Source: Aurantimicrobium sp. INA4 (GTDB lineage Bacteria; Actinomycetota; Actinomycetes; Actinomycetales; Microbacteriaceae). From it: a stretch of DNA of 64,000 bases. This document shows, one piece after another, positions 27,707 through 36,630 of this stretch (the first letter of the stretch is position 1; every line of letters starts with the position of its first letter). A model generated the notes under the pieces. That model searched no databases and had not been told where the DNA came from. It saw only the letters and a list, made by a program, of their open reading frames with translations. Where the stretch lies: the NCBI RefSeq assembly GCF_027924525.1, contig NZ_AP027040.1, positions 682,001 to 746,000 on the forward strand. Direction: 5' to 3'. Position numbers and translations under genes: made by a program.

Positions 27707-28015
27707 GTGGTTTACGCAGTAGTGCGCTCCGGCGGTCGCCAGGAAAAGGTTGAAGTCGGCACCATCGTCACAATGGACCGTGTGCAGGCAGATAAGTCCG
27801 GCACCATCGAACTGCCCGCAGTTCTCCTCGTAGACGGCGACAAGATCACCGCAGACCAGGCTTCACTTGCCAAGGTTAAGGTAACCGCTACTGTCCTCAA
27901 CGACCTTCGCGGTCCCAAGATCATCATTCAGAAGTACAAGAACAAGACCGGTTACAAGAAGCGTCAGGGCCACCGTCAGGAGCTCACTCGCGTTCGGATC
28001 ACCGGCATCAAGTAA
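27707..28015 (+). CDS. rplU: 50S ribosomal protein L21
   Basis: A 102-residue protein of the large ribosomal subunit that binds 23S rRNA. It begins [14 protein letters not shown] and ends with the basic [18 protein letters not shown] typical of L21. The start is GTG with only TTAGGT upstream. It forms the conserved rplU-rpmA-obg cluster downstream of rne. Confidence 0.97.
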   Translation: MVYAVVRSGGRQEKVEVGTIVTMDRVQADKSGTIELPAVLLVDGDKITADQASLAKVKVTATVLNDLRGPKIIIQKYKNKTGYKKRQGHRQELTRVRITGIK

Positions 28016-28033
28016 GGCCTAGGAGAGACTCAG

Positions 28034-28285
28034 ATGGCACATAAAAAGGGTGCGAGCTCCACTCGCAACGGTCGTGACTCCAACGCACAGCGCCTCGGCG
28101 TGAAGCGCTTCGGTGGTCAGAAAGTTCTTGCTGGCGAAATCATTGTTCGCCAGCGTGGTACTCACTTCCACCCCGGCGTAAACGTCGGACGTGGCGGCGA
28201 TGACACTCTCTTCGCCCTCGCAGCAGGTGCAGTTGAGTTCGGTAACAAGGGTGGCCGCAAGGTCGTCAACATTGTGACTGTCTAA
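28034..28285 (+). CDS. rpmA: 50S ribosomal protein L27
   Basis: An 83-residue protein at the peptidyl-transferase centre. It starts [17 protein letters not shown], the untrimmed actinobacterial form without the Firmicutes N-terminal propeptide, and contains [27 protein letters not shown] lies before the ATG, 18 bases after rplU. A terminator follows. Confidence 0.97.
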   Translation: MAHKKGASSTRNGRDSNAQRLGVKRFGGQKVLAGEIIVRQRGTHFHPGVNVGRGGDDTLFALAAGAVEFGNKGGRKVVNIVTV

Positions 28286-28310
28286 CACCAGCACATACAG
28301 CTTTAGAGGA

Positions 28311-28336
28311 AGGGCGAGCTTTTAGCTCGCCTTTTC
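28311..28336 (+). terminator. Rho-independent terminator after rpmA
   Basis: GGCGAGCT (28313-28320) and AGCTCGCC (28324-28331) with a 3-nt loop followed by TTTTCTT. Obg transcription thus probably starts again just downstream or by read-through. Confidence 0.88.
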
Positions 28337-28377
28337 TTATTTCACATACATTCACTTCATTAGATGAGGAGCAGCTG

Positions 28378-29898
28378 ATGGCAACATTCGTTGACAACGT
28401 CACTTTGCACCTCAAAGCTGGCCACGGTGGAAATGGTTGTGTCTCGGTTAAGCGGGAAAAATTCAAACCACTTGCAGGTCCCGACGGTGGAAATGGGGGA
28501 GATGGGGGAGATATTGTTCTCTACTCAGATCCTCAGGTAACTACACTGCTGAGCTTCCATCGCTCACCCCACATCAAAAGCCAACACGGTGGCCCCGGTA
28601 TGGGCGACCACCGTCAAGGATTTAAGGGCGAAGATCTTGTTCTTTCCGTTCCTGTGGGAACTGTGGTCAAGGACGCAGACGGAACTCTCATTACAGATAT
28701 GAATGTTCCAGGTATGAAAGTGGTGATTGCTCCTGGAGGTCAGGGAGGACTTGGCAACGCAGCCTTGGCATCCACCAAACGCAAAGCTCCTGGTTTCGCA
28801 CTGCTGGGAACTATGGGGTTTGAGGGCGACATCATTCTTGAACTCAAGACCTTGGCTGATGTTGCTCTTGTGGGGTATCCCTCTGCAGGGAAATCCTCTC
28901 TCATTGCAGCCCTATCAGCAGCTCGACCCAAGATTGCTGATTATCCATTTACGACACTTCACCCCAACTTGGGCGTAGTTCAAGCAGGTGAAGTTCGATA
29001 CACCATCGCAGATGTTCCTGGCCTCATTGAGGGTGCATCCGAAGGTAAAGGACTTGGCCTAGAGTTTCTTCGCCACGTCGAGCGGTGTACAGCACTTCTT
29101 CATGTGATTGACTGTGCAACTCTAGAACCAGGCCGTGACCCGCTCACTGATCTTGATGTGATTCTTGCGGAGCTTGCCGCTTATCCAGTTCCTTCTGAGC
29201 AGATTCCTTTATTGGAACGACCTCAGTTGATTGCACTTAATAAGGTTGATGTCCCCGACGCCAAAGACCTTGCGGATATGGTGAGGCCATTCCTTGAAGA
29301 GCGTGGATATCGAGTATTTGAGATTTCTGCCGTTTCGCATGAAGGATTGCGTCAACTGTCATTCGCTCTTGCCGAGGTCGTTGAGGAAGGGCGTAAGCAA
29401 GCTGCTGACAATGAAGTTGTTCCGGTGATCATGCTTCGACCTAGAGCAGTTGATGATCAAGGATTCGACATCCGCGTCGAAGGTGGCTCTAACGGGAACG
29501 TTTATCGCGTGTTGGGAGCTAAGCCTGAGCGCTGGGTTGAACAAACCGACTTCAACAACGAAGAGGCTGTCGGTTACCTTGCTGACCGTTTAGCGAAGCT
29601 TGGTGTCGAGGATATGTTGTTCAAGAAAGGCGCTGTTGCAGGTTCAACCGTCATCATTGGTGAGGGCAACGGATTGGTCTTTGACTGGGAGCCAACGATG
29701 ACTTCTGCGGCAGAACTCATGACAGGACCCCGTGGAACAGACGAGAGGTTGAATCAAAACAATCGTCGAACCAACAAGGAACGCCGGGATTCTTATTACG
29801 ACTTGATGGACGCGAAACAAGAAGCCCGTGACGAACTCGTTCGAGAACGTGATGCAGGTATTTGGCAAGTAGATGAAGAGATCGCAGATGAGAGTTAG
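28378..29898 (+). CDS. obgE: Obg-family GTPase
   Basis: A 506-residue GTPase needed for 50S subunit maturation and linked to growth control. The N-terminal Obg fold is glycine-rich ([12 protein letters not shown], about 34-45). The G domain has G1 GYPSAGKSS (166-174), DVPG (G3, near 213) and NKVD (G4, near 284). The C-terminal OCT domain (about 345-425) is followed by a charged tail ([20 protein letters not shown]). GAGGAG precedes the ATG. It overlaps proB by 11 bases. Confidence 0.96.
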   Translation: MATFVDNVTLHLKAGHGGNGCVSVKREKFKPLAGPDGGNGGDGGDIVLYSDPQVTTLLSFHRSPHIKSQHGGPGMGDHRQGFKGEDLVLSVPVGTVVKDADGTLITDMNVPGMKVVIAPGGQGGLGNAALASTKRKAPGFALLGTMGFEGDIILELKTLADVALVGYPSAGKSSLIAALSAARPKIADYPFTTLHPNLGVVQAGEVRYTIADVPGLIEGASEGKGLGLEFLRHVERCTALLHVIDCATLEPGRDPLTDLDVILAELAAYPVPSEQIPLLERPQLIALNKVDVPDAKDLADMVRPFLEERGYRVFEISAVSHEGLRQLSFALAEVVEEGRKQAADNEVVPVIMLRPRAVDDQGFDIRVEGGSNGNVYRVLGAKPERWVEQTDFNNEEAVGYLADRLAKLGVEDMLFKKGAVAGSTVIIGEGNGLVFDWEPTMTSAAELMTGPRGTDERLNQNNRRTNKERRDSYYDLMDAKQEARDELVRERDAGIWQVDEEIADES

Positions 29899-30685
29899 TT
29901 CACGCGAAGATATCCCTCGTGCACATCGTGTAGTGGTCAAGGTCGGTTCTTCCTCGATCAGTGGTGAAAATGTTCACCAAATCAAGACTGTTGTGGACGC
30001 ACTGGCAGAAATGCACAGTCGAGGAACCGAGGTTGTTCTGGTTTCCTCAGGTGCAATGGCAACAGGCTTTCCATACATCAATCTGACTTCTCGACCTACA
30101 GATCTCCCAACCCTGCAGGCTGCCGCTGCTGTTGGTCAAAGCAGGCTAATGGTTCGATACCAAGAGCTTTTGGACAACTTCGACATCGTTGCAGGACAGG
30201 TATTGCTCACCTCGGGTGATTTCGAAAACGACTCAACACGCTCTAATGCAGCTTTAGCAATGGAGAAATTGCTGGAACTGCGAGTGCTTCCCATCGTGAA
30301 CGAGAATGACACCGTTGCCACCCAAGAAATTCGTTTTGGTGACAATGACCACCTTGCAGCTCTTGTAGCTCAGCTCGTTCAAGCTGATGTGCTCGTGCTG
30401 TTGTCTGATGTTGATGGCATTTACACCAAACCGCCTCATGAACCCGGTGCACAACGTATTGAAAACGTACCTTTTGGTCATCTTCTTGACCATGTTGAGT
30501 TTGGAACTGTTGGCTCCGCTGGCGTTGGAAGTGGGGGCGCAGGAACGAAGGCAGCTGCTGCACAGTTTGCTGCTCAAACTGGAACATCAGTGCTCATAAC
30601 AGATGCTGCACTCGTTTCTTCTGCATTGCGTGGAGAAAACGTGGGAACTTGGTTCGACGCGGCAAGCTCAATTGATCATCTCTGA
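29888..30685 (+). CDS. proB: Glutamate 5-kinase without PUA domain
   Basis: A 265-residue amino-acid kinase that phosphorylates glutamate in the first step of proline synthesis. Visible are VVKVGSSSI (phosphate binding), [29 protein letters not shown] and [12 protein letters not shown]. The protein stops after the kinase domain, so the C-terminal PUA domain of the E. coli enzyme is absent. The ATG at 29888, 11 bases inside obgE, is chosen because GAAGAG precedes it by seven bases; an ATG five codons upstream lacks a ribosome binding site. proA follows with its own putative promoter. Confidence 0.95.
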   Translation: MRVSSREDIPRAHRVVVKVGSSSISGENVHQIKTVVDALAEMHSRGTEVVLVSSGAMATGFPYINLTSRPTDLPTLQAAAAVGQSRLMVRYQELLDNFDIVAGQVLLTSGDFENDSTRSNAALAMEKLLELRVLPIVNENDTVATQEIRFGDNDHLAALVAQLVQADVLVLLSDVDGIYTKPPHEPGAQRIENVPFGHLLDHVEFGTVGSAGVGSGGAGTKAAAAQFAAQTGTSVLITDAALVSSALRGENVGTWFDAASSIDHL

Positions 30686-30691
30686 GCTCGA

Positions 30692-30703
30692 TAACATGGG
30701 GAT
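30692..30703 (+). promoter_or_regulatory. Putative leaderless promoter -10 of proA
   Basis: TAACAT (30692-30697), six bases, then ATG at 30704. GGGGA is too close to the start (two bases) to act as a ribosome binding site. Confidence 0.4.
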
Positions 30704-31975
30704 ATGTCCGCTTTGAATACGCATCTTAGTCCTGTGCTCCTCATCAAGCTTGAGGCTGCTCAAGAAGCGTCTCGCGTCTTAGGGACACTCAGTACTGCGC
30801 AGAAGAACACGGCACTAGAGGCAATTGCAGACGCCATCGACGCAAACCAAGGCCTTATCCTCAGGGCAAATGACGTGGATATTGAAAAGGCAGAGGCAAA
30901 CGGCATGTCCTCTGGCATGCTCGATCGACTTCGTTTCACCCCAGAGCGGCTTTCTTCCCTAGCTCAAGCTGTCCGTGACGTTATTTCACTTCCCGATCCA
31001 GTCGGGGCAGTTGTTCGTGGAAATGACATGCCTAACGGTATTCATCTTTCGCAGGTGAGGGTGCCCTTTGGTGTCATCGGTGCAATCTATGAAGCACGAC
31101 CAAATGTCACCGTTGATATCGCCGCATTATGCCTTAAAAGTGGTAATGCAGCGGTGTTACGTGGTGGCACTGCAGCAGAAGGAACAAATACAGTAACCGT
31201 GGCGCTCATGCAATCAGCACTAAAGTCTGTTGGTATTCCTCAGGCATCCGTGCAAACAATTGATGAGCTCGGTCGTGAGGGTGCTACGCAACTCATGGCT
31301 GCACGCGGCTTTGTGGATGTTCTTATTCCTCGTGGAAGTGCCAACCTCATCAATGCAGTGGTTCAAGAATCCAAAGTCCCTGTTATTGAAACTGGCGCTG
31401 GTGTTGTGCATATTTATGTCGAAGAATCAGCAGATTTCGATCAGGCAGTGGAGATCGTCCATAACGCCAAAGTTCAACGTCCGAGTGTGTGCAATTCTTT
31501 GGAAACACTTCTCATCGATAAAAAAATTGCTTCAGAATTGCTTCCACGCATTGTTTCTCGGCTTGAAGCTGCTGGTGTAACGCTCAAGGGCGATACGTCA
31601 GCACAGACTCTCTGTTCTAGCCTGGGATCTGCCACTGATGAAGACTTTGCGACTGAACACATGTCCCTCGAGATGTCAGTTAAAATCGTCGCTGGCTTGA
31701 GCGAGGCGCTCGAGCACATCAGAAAGTACTCAACCAAACACACCGAGTCCATCCTCACGAACAATATTGCTCAGGCAGAAAGATTCTTAGCCGAGGTTGA
31801 TGCTGCTGTAGTGATGGTGAACGCTTCAACACGATTTACGGATGGTGGAGAATTTGGCTTCGGTGCGGAGGTGGGTATTTCGACTCAGAAGCTTCACGCC
31901 CGTGGTCCGATGGGCCTTCCTGAACTTACGTCAACAAAGTGGATTGTCCGAGGTTCTGGGCAAATTCGCCGCTAG
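30704..31975 (+). CDS. proA: Gamma-glutamyl phosphate reductase
   Basis: A 423-residue NADPH-dependent dehydrogenase converting glutamyl-5-phosphate to the semialdehyde, the second proline step. Family features include VPFGVIGAIYEARPNVTVDIAALCLKSGNA-type core (about 119-149), LRGG and the catalytic cysteine region RPSVCNSLETLL near residue 265. The C-terminal GFGAEVGISTQKLHARGPMGL block is complete. It lies 18 bases after proB. Confidence 0.97.
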   Translation: MSALNTHLSPVLLIKLEAAQEASRVLGTLSTAQKNTALEAIADAIDANQGLILRANDVDIEKAEANGMSSGMLDRLRFTPERLSSLAQAVRDVISLPDPVGAVVRGNDMPNGIHLSQVRVPFGVIGAIYEARPNVTVDIAALCLKSGNAAVLRGGTAAEGTNTVTVALMQSALKSVGIPQASVQTIDELGREGATQLMAARGFVDVLIPRGSANLINAVVQESKVPVIETGAGVVHIYVEESADFDQAVEIVHNAKVQRPSVCNSLETLLIDKKIASELLPRIVSRLEAAGVTLKGDTSAQTLCSSLGSATDEDFATEHMSLEMSVKIVAGLSEALEHIRKYSTKHTESILTNNIAQAERFLAEVDAAVVMVNASTRFTDGGEFGFGAEVGISTQKLHARGPMGLPELTSTKWIVRGSGQIRR

Positions 31976-32007
31976 ACTTTATCTATCACCACCAATATGG
32001 AGAAACG

Positions 32008-32202
32008 ATGAATGCAGTAGAGATTCTTGCCAACACAGAAGGTCACGAAGCCTTTCCACTCGTGATTCCCGCAATTGCTTTTGCAATCATCGCAGCTGGC
32101 TTCTTTACTTTCCTTGGTTTGGTCACCTACAGCTACAAGAACGTTGCTGCACGTCACCGTCAGAAGTGGTCTGAAGCATCCGATCACGGCGTCCACCACT
32201 AA
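32008..32202 (+). CDS. Small single-pass membrane protein between proA and nadD
   Basis: A 64-residue protein with one strong transmembrane helix (about 19-41, LVIPAIAFAIIAAGFF then LGLV), a polar N-terminus (EILANTEGHEAF) and a basic, histidine-rich tail (KNVAARHRQKW and ending HGVHH). GGAGAAA lies before the ATG, so translation is well supported. It ends ten bases before nadD. No named family is recognised; small proteins occupy this position in related actinobacteria as I recall, which suggests conservation. Confidence 0.7.
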   Translation: MNAVEILANTEGHEAFPLVIPAIAFAIIAAGFFTFLGLVTYSYKNVAARHRQKWSEASDHGVHH

Positions 32203-32212
32203 AGAAGAATTT

Positions 32213-32812
32213 ATGACCGATCCCGGTCACAGCTCGCGTATTGGCGTCTTTGGCGGAACGTTTGATCCGCCCCAAAACGGCCACTTAGCTGTTGCTCAGG
32301 CAGTTCTAGAGCGTCTTGAACTCGATCATGTCCTGTTTGTTCCAGCAGGTGATCCCTGGCAAAAAAATGTCAAGACACCAGCTATTGACCGTTTCGCGAT
32401 GGTTGAAATCGCTCTACTAGGGCAAGAACGAATGTCCGTTAGTAGCGTCGATATTGAACGTCAAGGGCCGACGTATACCATCGATACTCTGACGGATCTG
32501 GCCAATTTATATCCCAGCGCAGAACTCTTTTTTATCCTCGGGGATGATGCTTTTTCTGGTATTACTTCCTGGAAAAATTACGAACAACTAACCCAGTTGG
32601 CCACAATTGTTGTCGTTTCACGGCACGGAACACCAGTAGAAGTCCCCACAAAGCTTTCACCCAGCGTAAACTTGCTAGAAATGTCAGCTTTACCTATCTC
32701 GTCAACTCAATGTCGTGATCGAATCAAGGAAGGTCACTCACTCGAGGGACTTGTTCCAGCAGGGGTAGCTGAATACATCGAGAAGAAGAATTTGTATCGG
32801 AGAACAACGTGA
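32213..32812 (+). CDS. nadD: Nicotinate-nucleotide adenylyltransferase
   Basis: A 199-residue nucleotidyltransferase making nicotinate adenine dinucleotide in NAD synthesis. The N-terminal GVFGGTFDPPQNGH (11-24) corresponds to the family GGxFDPxHxGH, and the C-terminal ISSTQCRDRI to the ISSTxxR motif. The first histidine of the catalytic (H/T)xGH motif is replaced by glutamine (Gln21). The start chosen at 32213 is the ATG just before this core; the frame is open further upstream but only antisense-like residues precede. The stop overlaps the next gene's GTG by four bases. Confidence 0.93.
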   Translation: MTDPGHSSRIGVFGGTFDPPQNGHLAVAQAVLERLELDHVLFVPAGDPWQKNVKTPAIDRFAMVEIALLGQERMSVSSVDIERQGPTYTIDTLTDLANLYPSAELFFILGDDAFSGITSWKNYEQLTQLATIVVVSRHGTPVEVPTKLSPSVNLLEMSALPISSTQCRDRIKEGHSLEGLVPAGVAEYIEKKNLYRRTT

Positions 32813-34299
32813 GTGGTGACACCCCCGAGATCGTCCTCAACGAATTCGGCGACCTCTCTCGTAAAGCACGGCGTGAATTAGAAGCACGTGGCATTGACCC
32901 GGACACTGCTGTTGTCGAATACATCGCCGCAACAGGCCAAATGCCTGTCATTACTCCCGAAGAAGCTGCTGCCGCCAAGGCGCAAGCACAGGTAGAAGCA
33001 GAGAGATCACGCGTTGAGGAAGTTGTTCCTTCGCCCTCGGTTACTTTTCCCACTCCTACTAGGCCTGAATCTGTCGTTTCTCCCGTTGAACAAGTTGACA
33101 TTGAGCCAGAATCCGCAGTTCCTCCCATCTCAGTACCTGTAACAGCTGCAGAGACTGGACCTATTGAACCTCTCGTGGTTTCCCCTGCTCTCGATTCAGG
33201 TTCTCTCACTGCAGTTGAAGAAACTCTGGCTACCGTTTCTGAACACACTGGTGAGATCGTTACTGGTTTTGATTCTCTACTCACCACAAACACCGACACT
33301 GTTTCAACAGGACCTTCAAAGAGCGAACTACGCAAGCTAGCACGCAAAGAGAAGAAAGCTCAATCCGCAGCAGTTAAGGCAGAAAAGCTTGCTGCTAAGG
33401 AAGCGGCACTTCGTGAAGCGGAAGCTGCTGCTGCAGCGGCAGCAGTGATTGCTGCAGAACAAAAAGAGGCGCGAGCTACTGAAGCAAAACTAGCTGCCGA
33501 GCGAGCAGAATCAGAACGTCTCGAGGCAGAGCGTGTTGCAGCTGAAATCGCTGAAGCTGAACGACGTGCTGCAGAGTCTGCCGATGCTCAGCGCCGTGAA
33601 GAACAAGCGCGTGCTGATGAAAAGAAACGTGAAGAGCAACAGCTGCAGGCTGAGGTCGCAGCTGCAGAAACTATTGCTGAAACTTCCGAGCCGGCATCAG
33701 CTGCCGAGGATCTACCTCTCGAAGAACTCGAGGACGTCTCTGTTGATGACGATGATGACCAGGAATCTGAACTAGAGCCACAAACTATCTCAGAGGCTAC
33801 AGCTGCAATTGCCATCGCTGAAGCAGTAGCTGCAGCTGAAGCTGTCGTGGAAGCCGGTGAAGTAAGTGTCGACAATGGCAATCTTGCCAGCGCCGTCCCT
33901 GCAACCACAGGCTCTATCTCAGTCATTCCAAACACTCTTATTTTGCCCAATCTTCCAGAAACAACCGGAAGCATTGCACCGATTGTTCCCACTGGCGAAA
34001 TAGTCATCACGGGGTCAATTCTGATCCCATCTTCTGTTTCTCAAACGGGTGCACTTGATGCAATCGACACCTCTGAGGTCGACATCATTGCTGATGAGGA
34101 TCAACCCGCCCCAACACAGGGAATGGCACCTGTCAGTGCAGCTTCTGCTGTGAGCGCCTACAACATCTCCAACACAGTCGTCACAACACCACGAGGTATG
34201 AACGAACGACTACCTTTCATCCTCTCTGTAACAGCTGCCGGTTTGGCTGTGGGAGTGGTGGCCCTATTCGTTGCCGGTTATTTCTTAGGACTGTTCTAA
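32809..34299 (+). CDS. Tail-anchored Ala/Glu-rich coiled-coil protein, unknown function
   Basis: A 496-residue protein of unknown function. The parts are: an N-terminal helix with LSRKARRELEARG (about 16-28); a Pro/Val/Glu-rich linker; a long Ala/Glu/Arg coiled coil (about 165-290, starting SELRKLARKEKKAQ); and an acidic stretch (VSVDDDDDQESE near 318). Near 355-420 come repeated TGSI/TGEI units (TTGSISV, TTGSIAP, TGEIVITGSIL). A single C-terminal transmembrane helix (about 474-496, SVTAAGLAVGVVALFV) ends the chain. It therefore should face the cytosol with a tail anchor. GTG start overlaps the nadD stop (GTGA), so it is co-translated with nadD; rsfS begins immediately after its stop. Similar TGSI-bearing proteins seem to occupy this position in other Microbacteriaceae, from memory. 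Confidence 0.8.
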   Translation: MSGDTPEIVLNEFGDLSRKARRELEARGIDPDTAVVEYIAATGQMPVITPEEAAAAKAQAQVEAERSRVEEVVPSPSVTFPTPTRPESVVSPVEQVDIEPESAVPPISVPVTAAETGPIEPLVVSPALDSGSLTAVEETLATVSEHTGEIVTGFDSLLTTNTDTVSTGPSKSELRKLARKEKKAQSAAVKAEKLAAKEAALREAEAAAAAAAVIAAEQKEARATEAKLAAERAESERLEAERVAAEIAEAERRAAESADAQRREEQARADEKKREEQQLQAEVAAAETIAETSEPASAAEDLPLEELEDVSVDDDDDQESELEPQTISEATAAIAIAEAVAAAEAVVEAGEVSVDNGNLASAVPATTGSISVIPNTLILPNLPETTGSIAPIVPTGEIVITGSILIPSSVSQTGALDAIDTSEVDIIADEDQPAPTQGMAPVSAASAVSAYNISNTVVTTPRGMNERLPFILSVTAAGLAVGVVALFVAGYFLGLF

Positions 34300-34674
34300 T
34301 TGGCTGCTACTGAAAACGCTCTTCGTCTGCTCGCTATTGCTGCTACTGCAGCAGATGACAAGGGTGGAGAAGATCTTGTTGCATTGGATATCTCCGAACC
34401 TCTGCCTTTAGTTGATATTTTCTTGCTCGTTACTGGACGTAATGAACGTAATGTCATCGCAATCTCTAACGAGATTGAAGACAAAATGATTGAGGCAGGC
34501 GTCAAAACAATTCGACGCGAAGGCCGAGCAGAAGGACGATGGATTCTTTTGGACTTTGGTGATCTCGTAGTTCACGTTTTCCATGAAGAAGAGCGCATGT
34601 ATTACGGACTGGAGCGTTTGTGGAAAGACTGTCCAACTATTCCGCTTCAATTAGCAAGCCCCTCTGAGGTGTAG
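34300..34674 (+). CDS. rsfS: Ribosomal silencing factor RsfS
   Basis: A 124-residue Iojap-family protein that binds L14 on the 50S subunit and blocks subunit joining under nutrient stress. Motifs fit: DISEPLPLVDIFLLVTGRNERNV, then GRWILLDFGDLVVHVFHEEERMYYGLERLW. The start is TTG immediately after the previous stop codon, with TAGGA nine bases upstream. No in-frame ATG lies near the conserved N terminus, so the TTG is needed. It is the last protein gene before tRNA-Ala. Confidence 0.93.
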   Translation: MAATENALRLLAIAATAADDKGGEDLVALDISEPLPLVDIFLLVTGRNERNVIAISNEIEDKMIEAGVKTIRREGRAEGRWILLDFGDLVVHVFHEEERMYYGLERLWKDCPTIPLQLASPSEV

Positions 34675-34716
34675 TAATCTAAACAAGTTGTCACTGAGCA
34701 ATAGCTCGGAACACTA

Positions 34717-34789
34717 GGGTCTGTGGCGCAGCTGGTAGCGCACCTGCATGGCATGCAGGGGGTCAGGGGTTCGAGTCCCCTCAGATCCA
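34717..34789 (+). tRNA. tRNA-Ala (anticodon GGC)
   Basis: A 73-base cloverleaf. Acceptor arms GGGTCTG and CAGATCC pair with one G-T wobble. The anticodon stem CCTGC/GCAGG carries loop ATGGCAT with anticodon GGC at 34750-34752. The T arm is GGGGTTCGAGTCCCC, and the discriminator is A. The CCA end is not encoded. It follows rsfS by 42 bases and is followed at once by a terminator. Confidence 0.96.
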
Positions 34790-34790
34790 C

Positions 34791-34820
34791 AAAAATCCCC
34801 GCATCAGGCGGGGATTTTTT
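34791..34820 (+). terminator. Rho-independent terminator after tRNA-Ala
   Basis: TCCCCGC (34796-34802) pairs with GCGGGGA (34808-34814) around a 5-nt loop, flanked by five A and six T bases. Confidence 0.93.
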
Positions 34821-34842
34821 GTTCTAACACTTATGGAGAATC

Positions 34843-35193
34843 ATGGCTAATGCTTTACCTGCATGCCCTACTTGTTCATCTGAATACACCTATGAAATGG
34901 GTGCATTGTTGGTGTGCCCTGAGTGTGCACACGAATGGAACCCTGACGAAGATCAAGGTCTAGATTCGTCAGAAATTAAGGACGCTGTCGGAAATGTTCT
35001 CTCGGATGGCGATACCGTCACCGTGATTAAGGGTTTGAAAGTCAAAGGCTTTCCCCAAGACATCAAAGTGGGAACAAAGGTACGCAATATTCGTCTGGTT
35101 CCTGACGCTGCTAACGGTCACGACATTGACTGCAAAGTTGATGGTTTTGGCCAGATGCAACTCAAATCCTCTGTCGTGAAGAAAGTCCTCTAA
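34843..35193 (+). CDS. yjdM: Zinc-ribbon YjdM/PhnA-like protein
   Basis: A 116-residue protein. The N-terminal zinc ribbon has two CxxC pairs (CPTC at 8-11, CPEC near 26-29) followed by HEWNP. The C-terminal SH3-like PhnA domain has [16 protein letters not shown] and [10 protein letters not shown], typical of the YjdM (formerly PhnA) family. Despite the historic name it is not the phosphonoacetate hydrolase; its role is not established. TATGGAG precedes the ATG. Its end overlaps the convergent DUF4032 gene by four bases. Confidence 0.9.
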   Translation: MANALPACPTCSSEYTYEMGALLVCPECAHEWNPDEDQGLDSSEIKDAVGNVLSDGDTVTVIKGLKVKGFPQDIKVGTKVRNIRLVPDAANGHDIDCKVDGFGQMQLKSSVVKKVL

Positions 35194-36527
35194 ACCAGGT
35201 CTCTCCAGTCCACCTCGGGTTCATCTGCTCCACGGGGTGGAGGAGGTCCGTCTTCAGCACCAAAACCGATGCTGTCGGTGTGGATGCCAATTGAAGCCGT
35301 GAATGCTCCAGTTGGGGGATTGATCACAACTTCTTCATCACGGCGATATTGCAACACATTGTCGATATAGTCACGAACAGCTTCATTGAGGGGAACATCT
35401 CGTGATTGCTTCTGGGACATGAACCATCGATGTTCGAGTACTTGGTGGAAAACTTCAGCTGGTTCTAATTTGCTGTCGAGGTTTTCTGGAACCGCCCTGA
35501 TGACAGGTTCGAAAACACGGGTGAGCCATAAGTGCGCCACGACTTCTTCATCAAGGTTGAGCAGGCTCACTGTTGCCGCGTAAGCGTCTAGGTCGTTTAG
35601 AAGCCTCCGGGCCTGGTTCTCTTCGGTATCTAATCCCGTCAAGCGTAAAAGGCGTCTGGCATGGTGGCCTGAGTCAACAACTTTGGGTTGAATCTTGACG
35701 TGTGTCCCATCTTCATCTGTCTTGATGGAAAGTTCTTCAATATCGAACCCCAGCTCATTGAGTCTCTGGACTCGTTTGTTGATTCGCCATAGTTCGTTTT
35801 GTTTCAATAATTCAGGATCATTGAGTTCATGCCACAAGGTGTCATAGGAGGCCATGATGGACTCGCTTGTGGCCACTGGGTCTATGGAAGCATCGAGCTT
35901 TCCACCTGCCTGAATGTCCATGAGTTCACCGGCAATATTGACACGAGCAATCTCGAGATCGTGTTCGCGTTGACCTGGGGTGAGGTGGTCATAAAGTCTG
36001 CCTGTTTCGGCGTCGACCAGATAGGCAGCAAACGAACCAGCATCGCGTCTAAATAGAGTGTTAGATAAGGAGACATCCCCCCAAAAAAATCCAACATTGT
36101 GGAGTCGGACAAGGAGCAAGGCAAGAGAGTCAACGAGACGTTGGGTCGTTTCAGGGCGCAATGTCGTTGAATACAGAGCTCTAAATGGCATTGAGAATTT
36201 GAGATGCCGGGTTACCAGTGCGGCAGCTAAGGGATTTCCCGCTTCATCTTTACGCCCCTGAACAACGGCGACCGGTTCGACGCAGGGAATATCTATTTTT
36301 TGAAGATTCCGCAGCATCTCGTATTCGCTCTGTGCCATTTCGTCAGTGGTTTCTTTAATCGCGATGACGAAGCCGTCAAGTTGAGCAAAGCGCACAATGT
36401 GGCGAGAAATTCCCTTAGGCAGGGCTGTGATGGTGTCATCTGGCCACATTTCTAGTGGAAGATTCCAAGGCAACGCAAGCAGACCTGGTTCCACGGTGGC
36501 TGCGGTGATATTGAGTGAACCACTCAT
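35190..36527 (-). CDS. DUF4032 protein with kinase-like fold
   Basis: A 445-residue cytosolic protein. The first part resembles a lipopolysaccharide-kinase/serine-kinase fold: [17 protein letters not shown] (lysine in a beta strand, near 60), [14 protein letters not shown] (catalytic-loop-like GD-S-N, near 160) and [13 protein letters not shown] (metal-binding-like D, near 180). The C-terminal half matches DUF4032, an actinobacterial family. A terminator-like hairpin separates it from the upstream ugpC. Actual kinase activity and substrate are unknown. Confidence 0.82.
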   Translation of the reverse strand: MSGSLNITAATVEPGLLALPWNLPLEMWPDDTITALPKGISRHIVRFAQLDGFVIAIKETTDEMAQSEYEMLRNLQKIDIPCVEPVAVVQGRKDEAGNPLAAALVTRHLKFSMPFRALYSTTLRPETTQRLVDSLALLLVRLHNVGFFWGDVSLSNTLFRRDAGSFAAYLVDAETGRLYDHLTPGQREHDLEIARVNIAGELMDIQAGGKLDASIDPVATSESIMASYDTLWHELNDPELLKQNELWRINKRVQRLNELGFDIEELSIKTDEDGTHVKIQPKVVDSGHHARRLLRLTGLDTEENQARRLLNDLDAYAATVSLLNLDEEVVAHLWLTRVFEPVIRAVPENLDSKLEPAEVFHQVLEHRWFMSQKQSRDVPLNEAVRDYIDNVLQYRRDEEVVINPPTGAFTASIGIHTDSIGFGAEDGPPPPRGADEPEVDWRDLV

Positions 36528-36554
36528 TATTTGTGAATTCTTCCTATCAAGCGA

Positions 36555-36588
36555 GTTGCCCGCGACCAGCTAGCTGATCGCGGGCAAC
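36555..36588 (-). terminator. Hairpin between ugpC and the DUF4032 gene
   Basis: An 11-bp perfect inverted repeat (GTTGCCCGCGA at 36555-36565, complement at 36578-36588) with a nested CAGC/GCTG pair in the loop. It lies 43 bases after the end of ugpC on the minus strand. No strong T run follows, so it may be a weak terminator or an RNA-stabilising hairpin. Confidence 0.6.
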
Positions 36589-36630
36589 ACTGCACGAGAA
36601 GTTTCGAGGAATTGTCTTGATACAGAGGGA

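Noticed and set aside
32724..33347. A 207-residue Ser/Thr-rich frame on the minus strand
   Set aside because: Antisense to nadD and the coiled-coil gene; composition is the mirror of an Ala/Glu-rich coding strand.
33300..33720. Possible DNA tandem repeat within the coiled-coil gene
   Set aside because: The protein is repetitive in composition (Ala/Glu/Arg) but the bases do not form a regular tandem unit.
34688..34716. TTGTCA at 34688-34693 as the -35 of a tRNA-Ala promoter
   Set aside because: A matching -10 at 17 bases would be ACACTA touching the tRNA 5' end, which leaves no room for a transcript start; co-transcription with rsfS is more likely.
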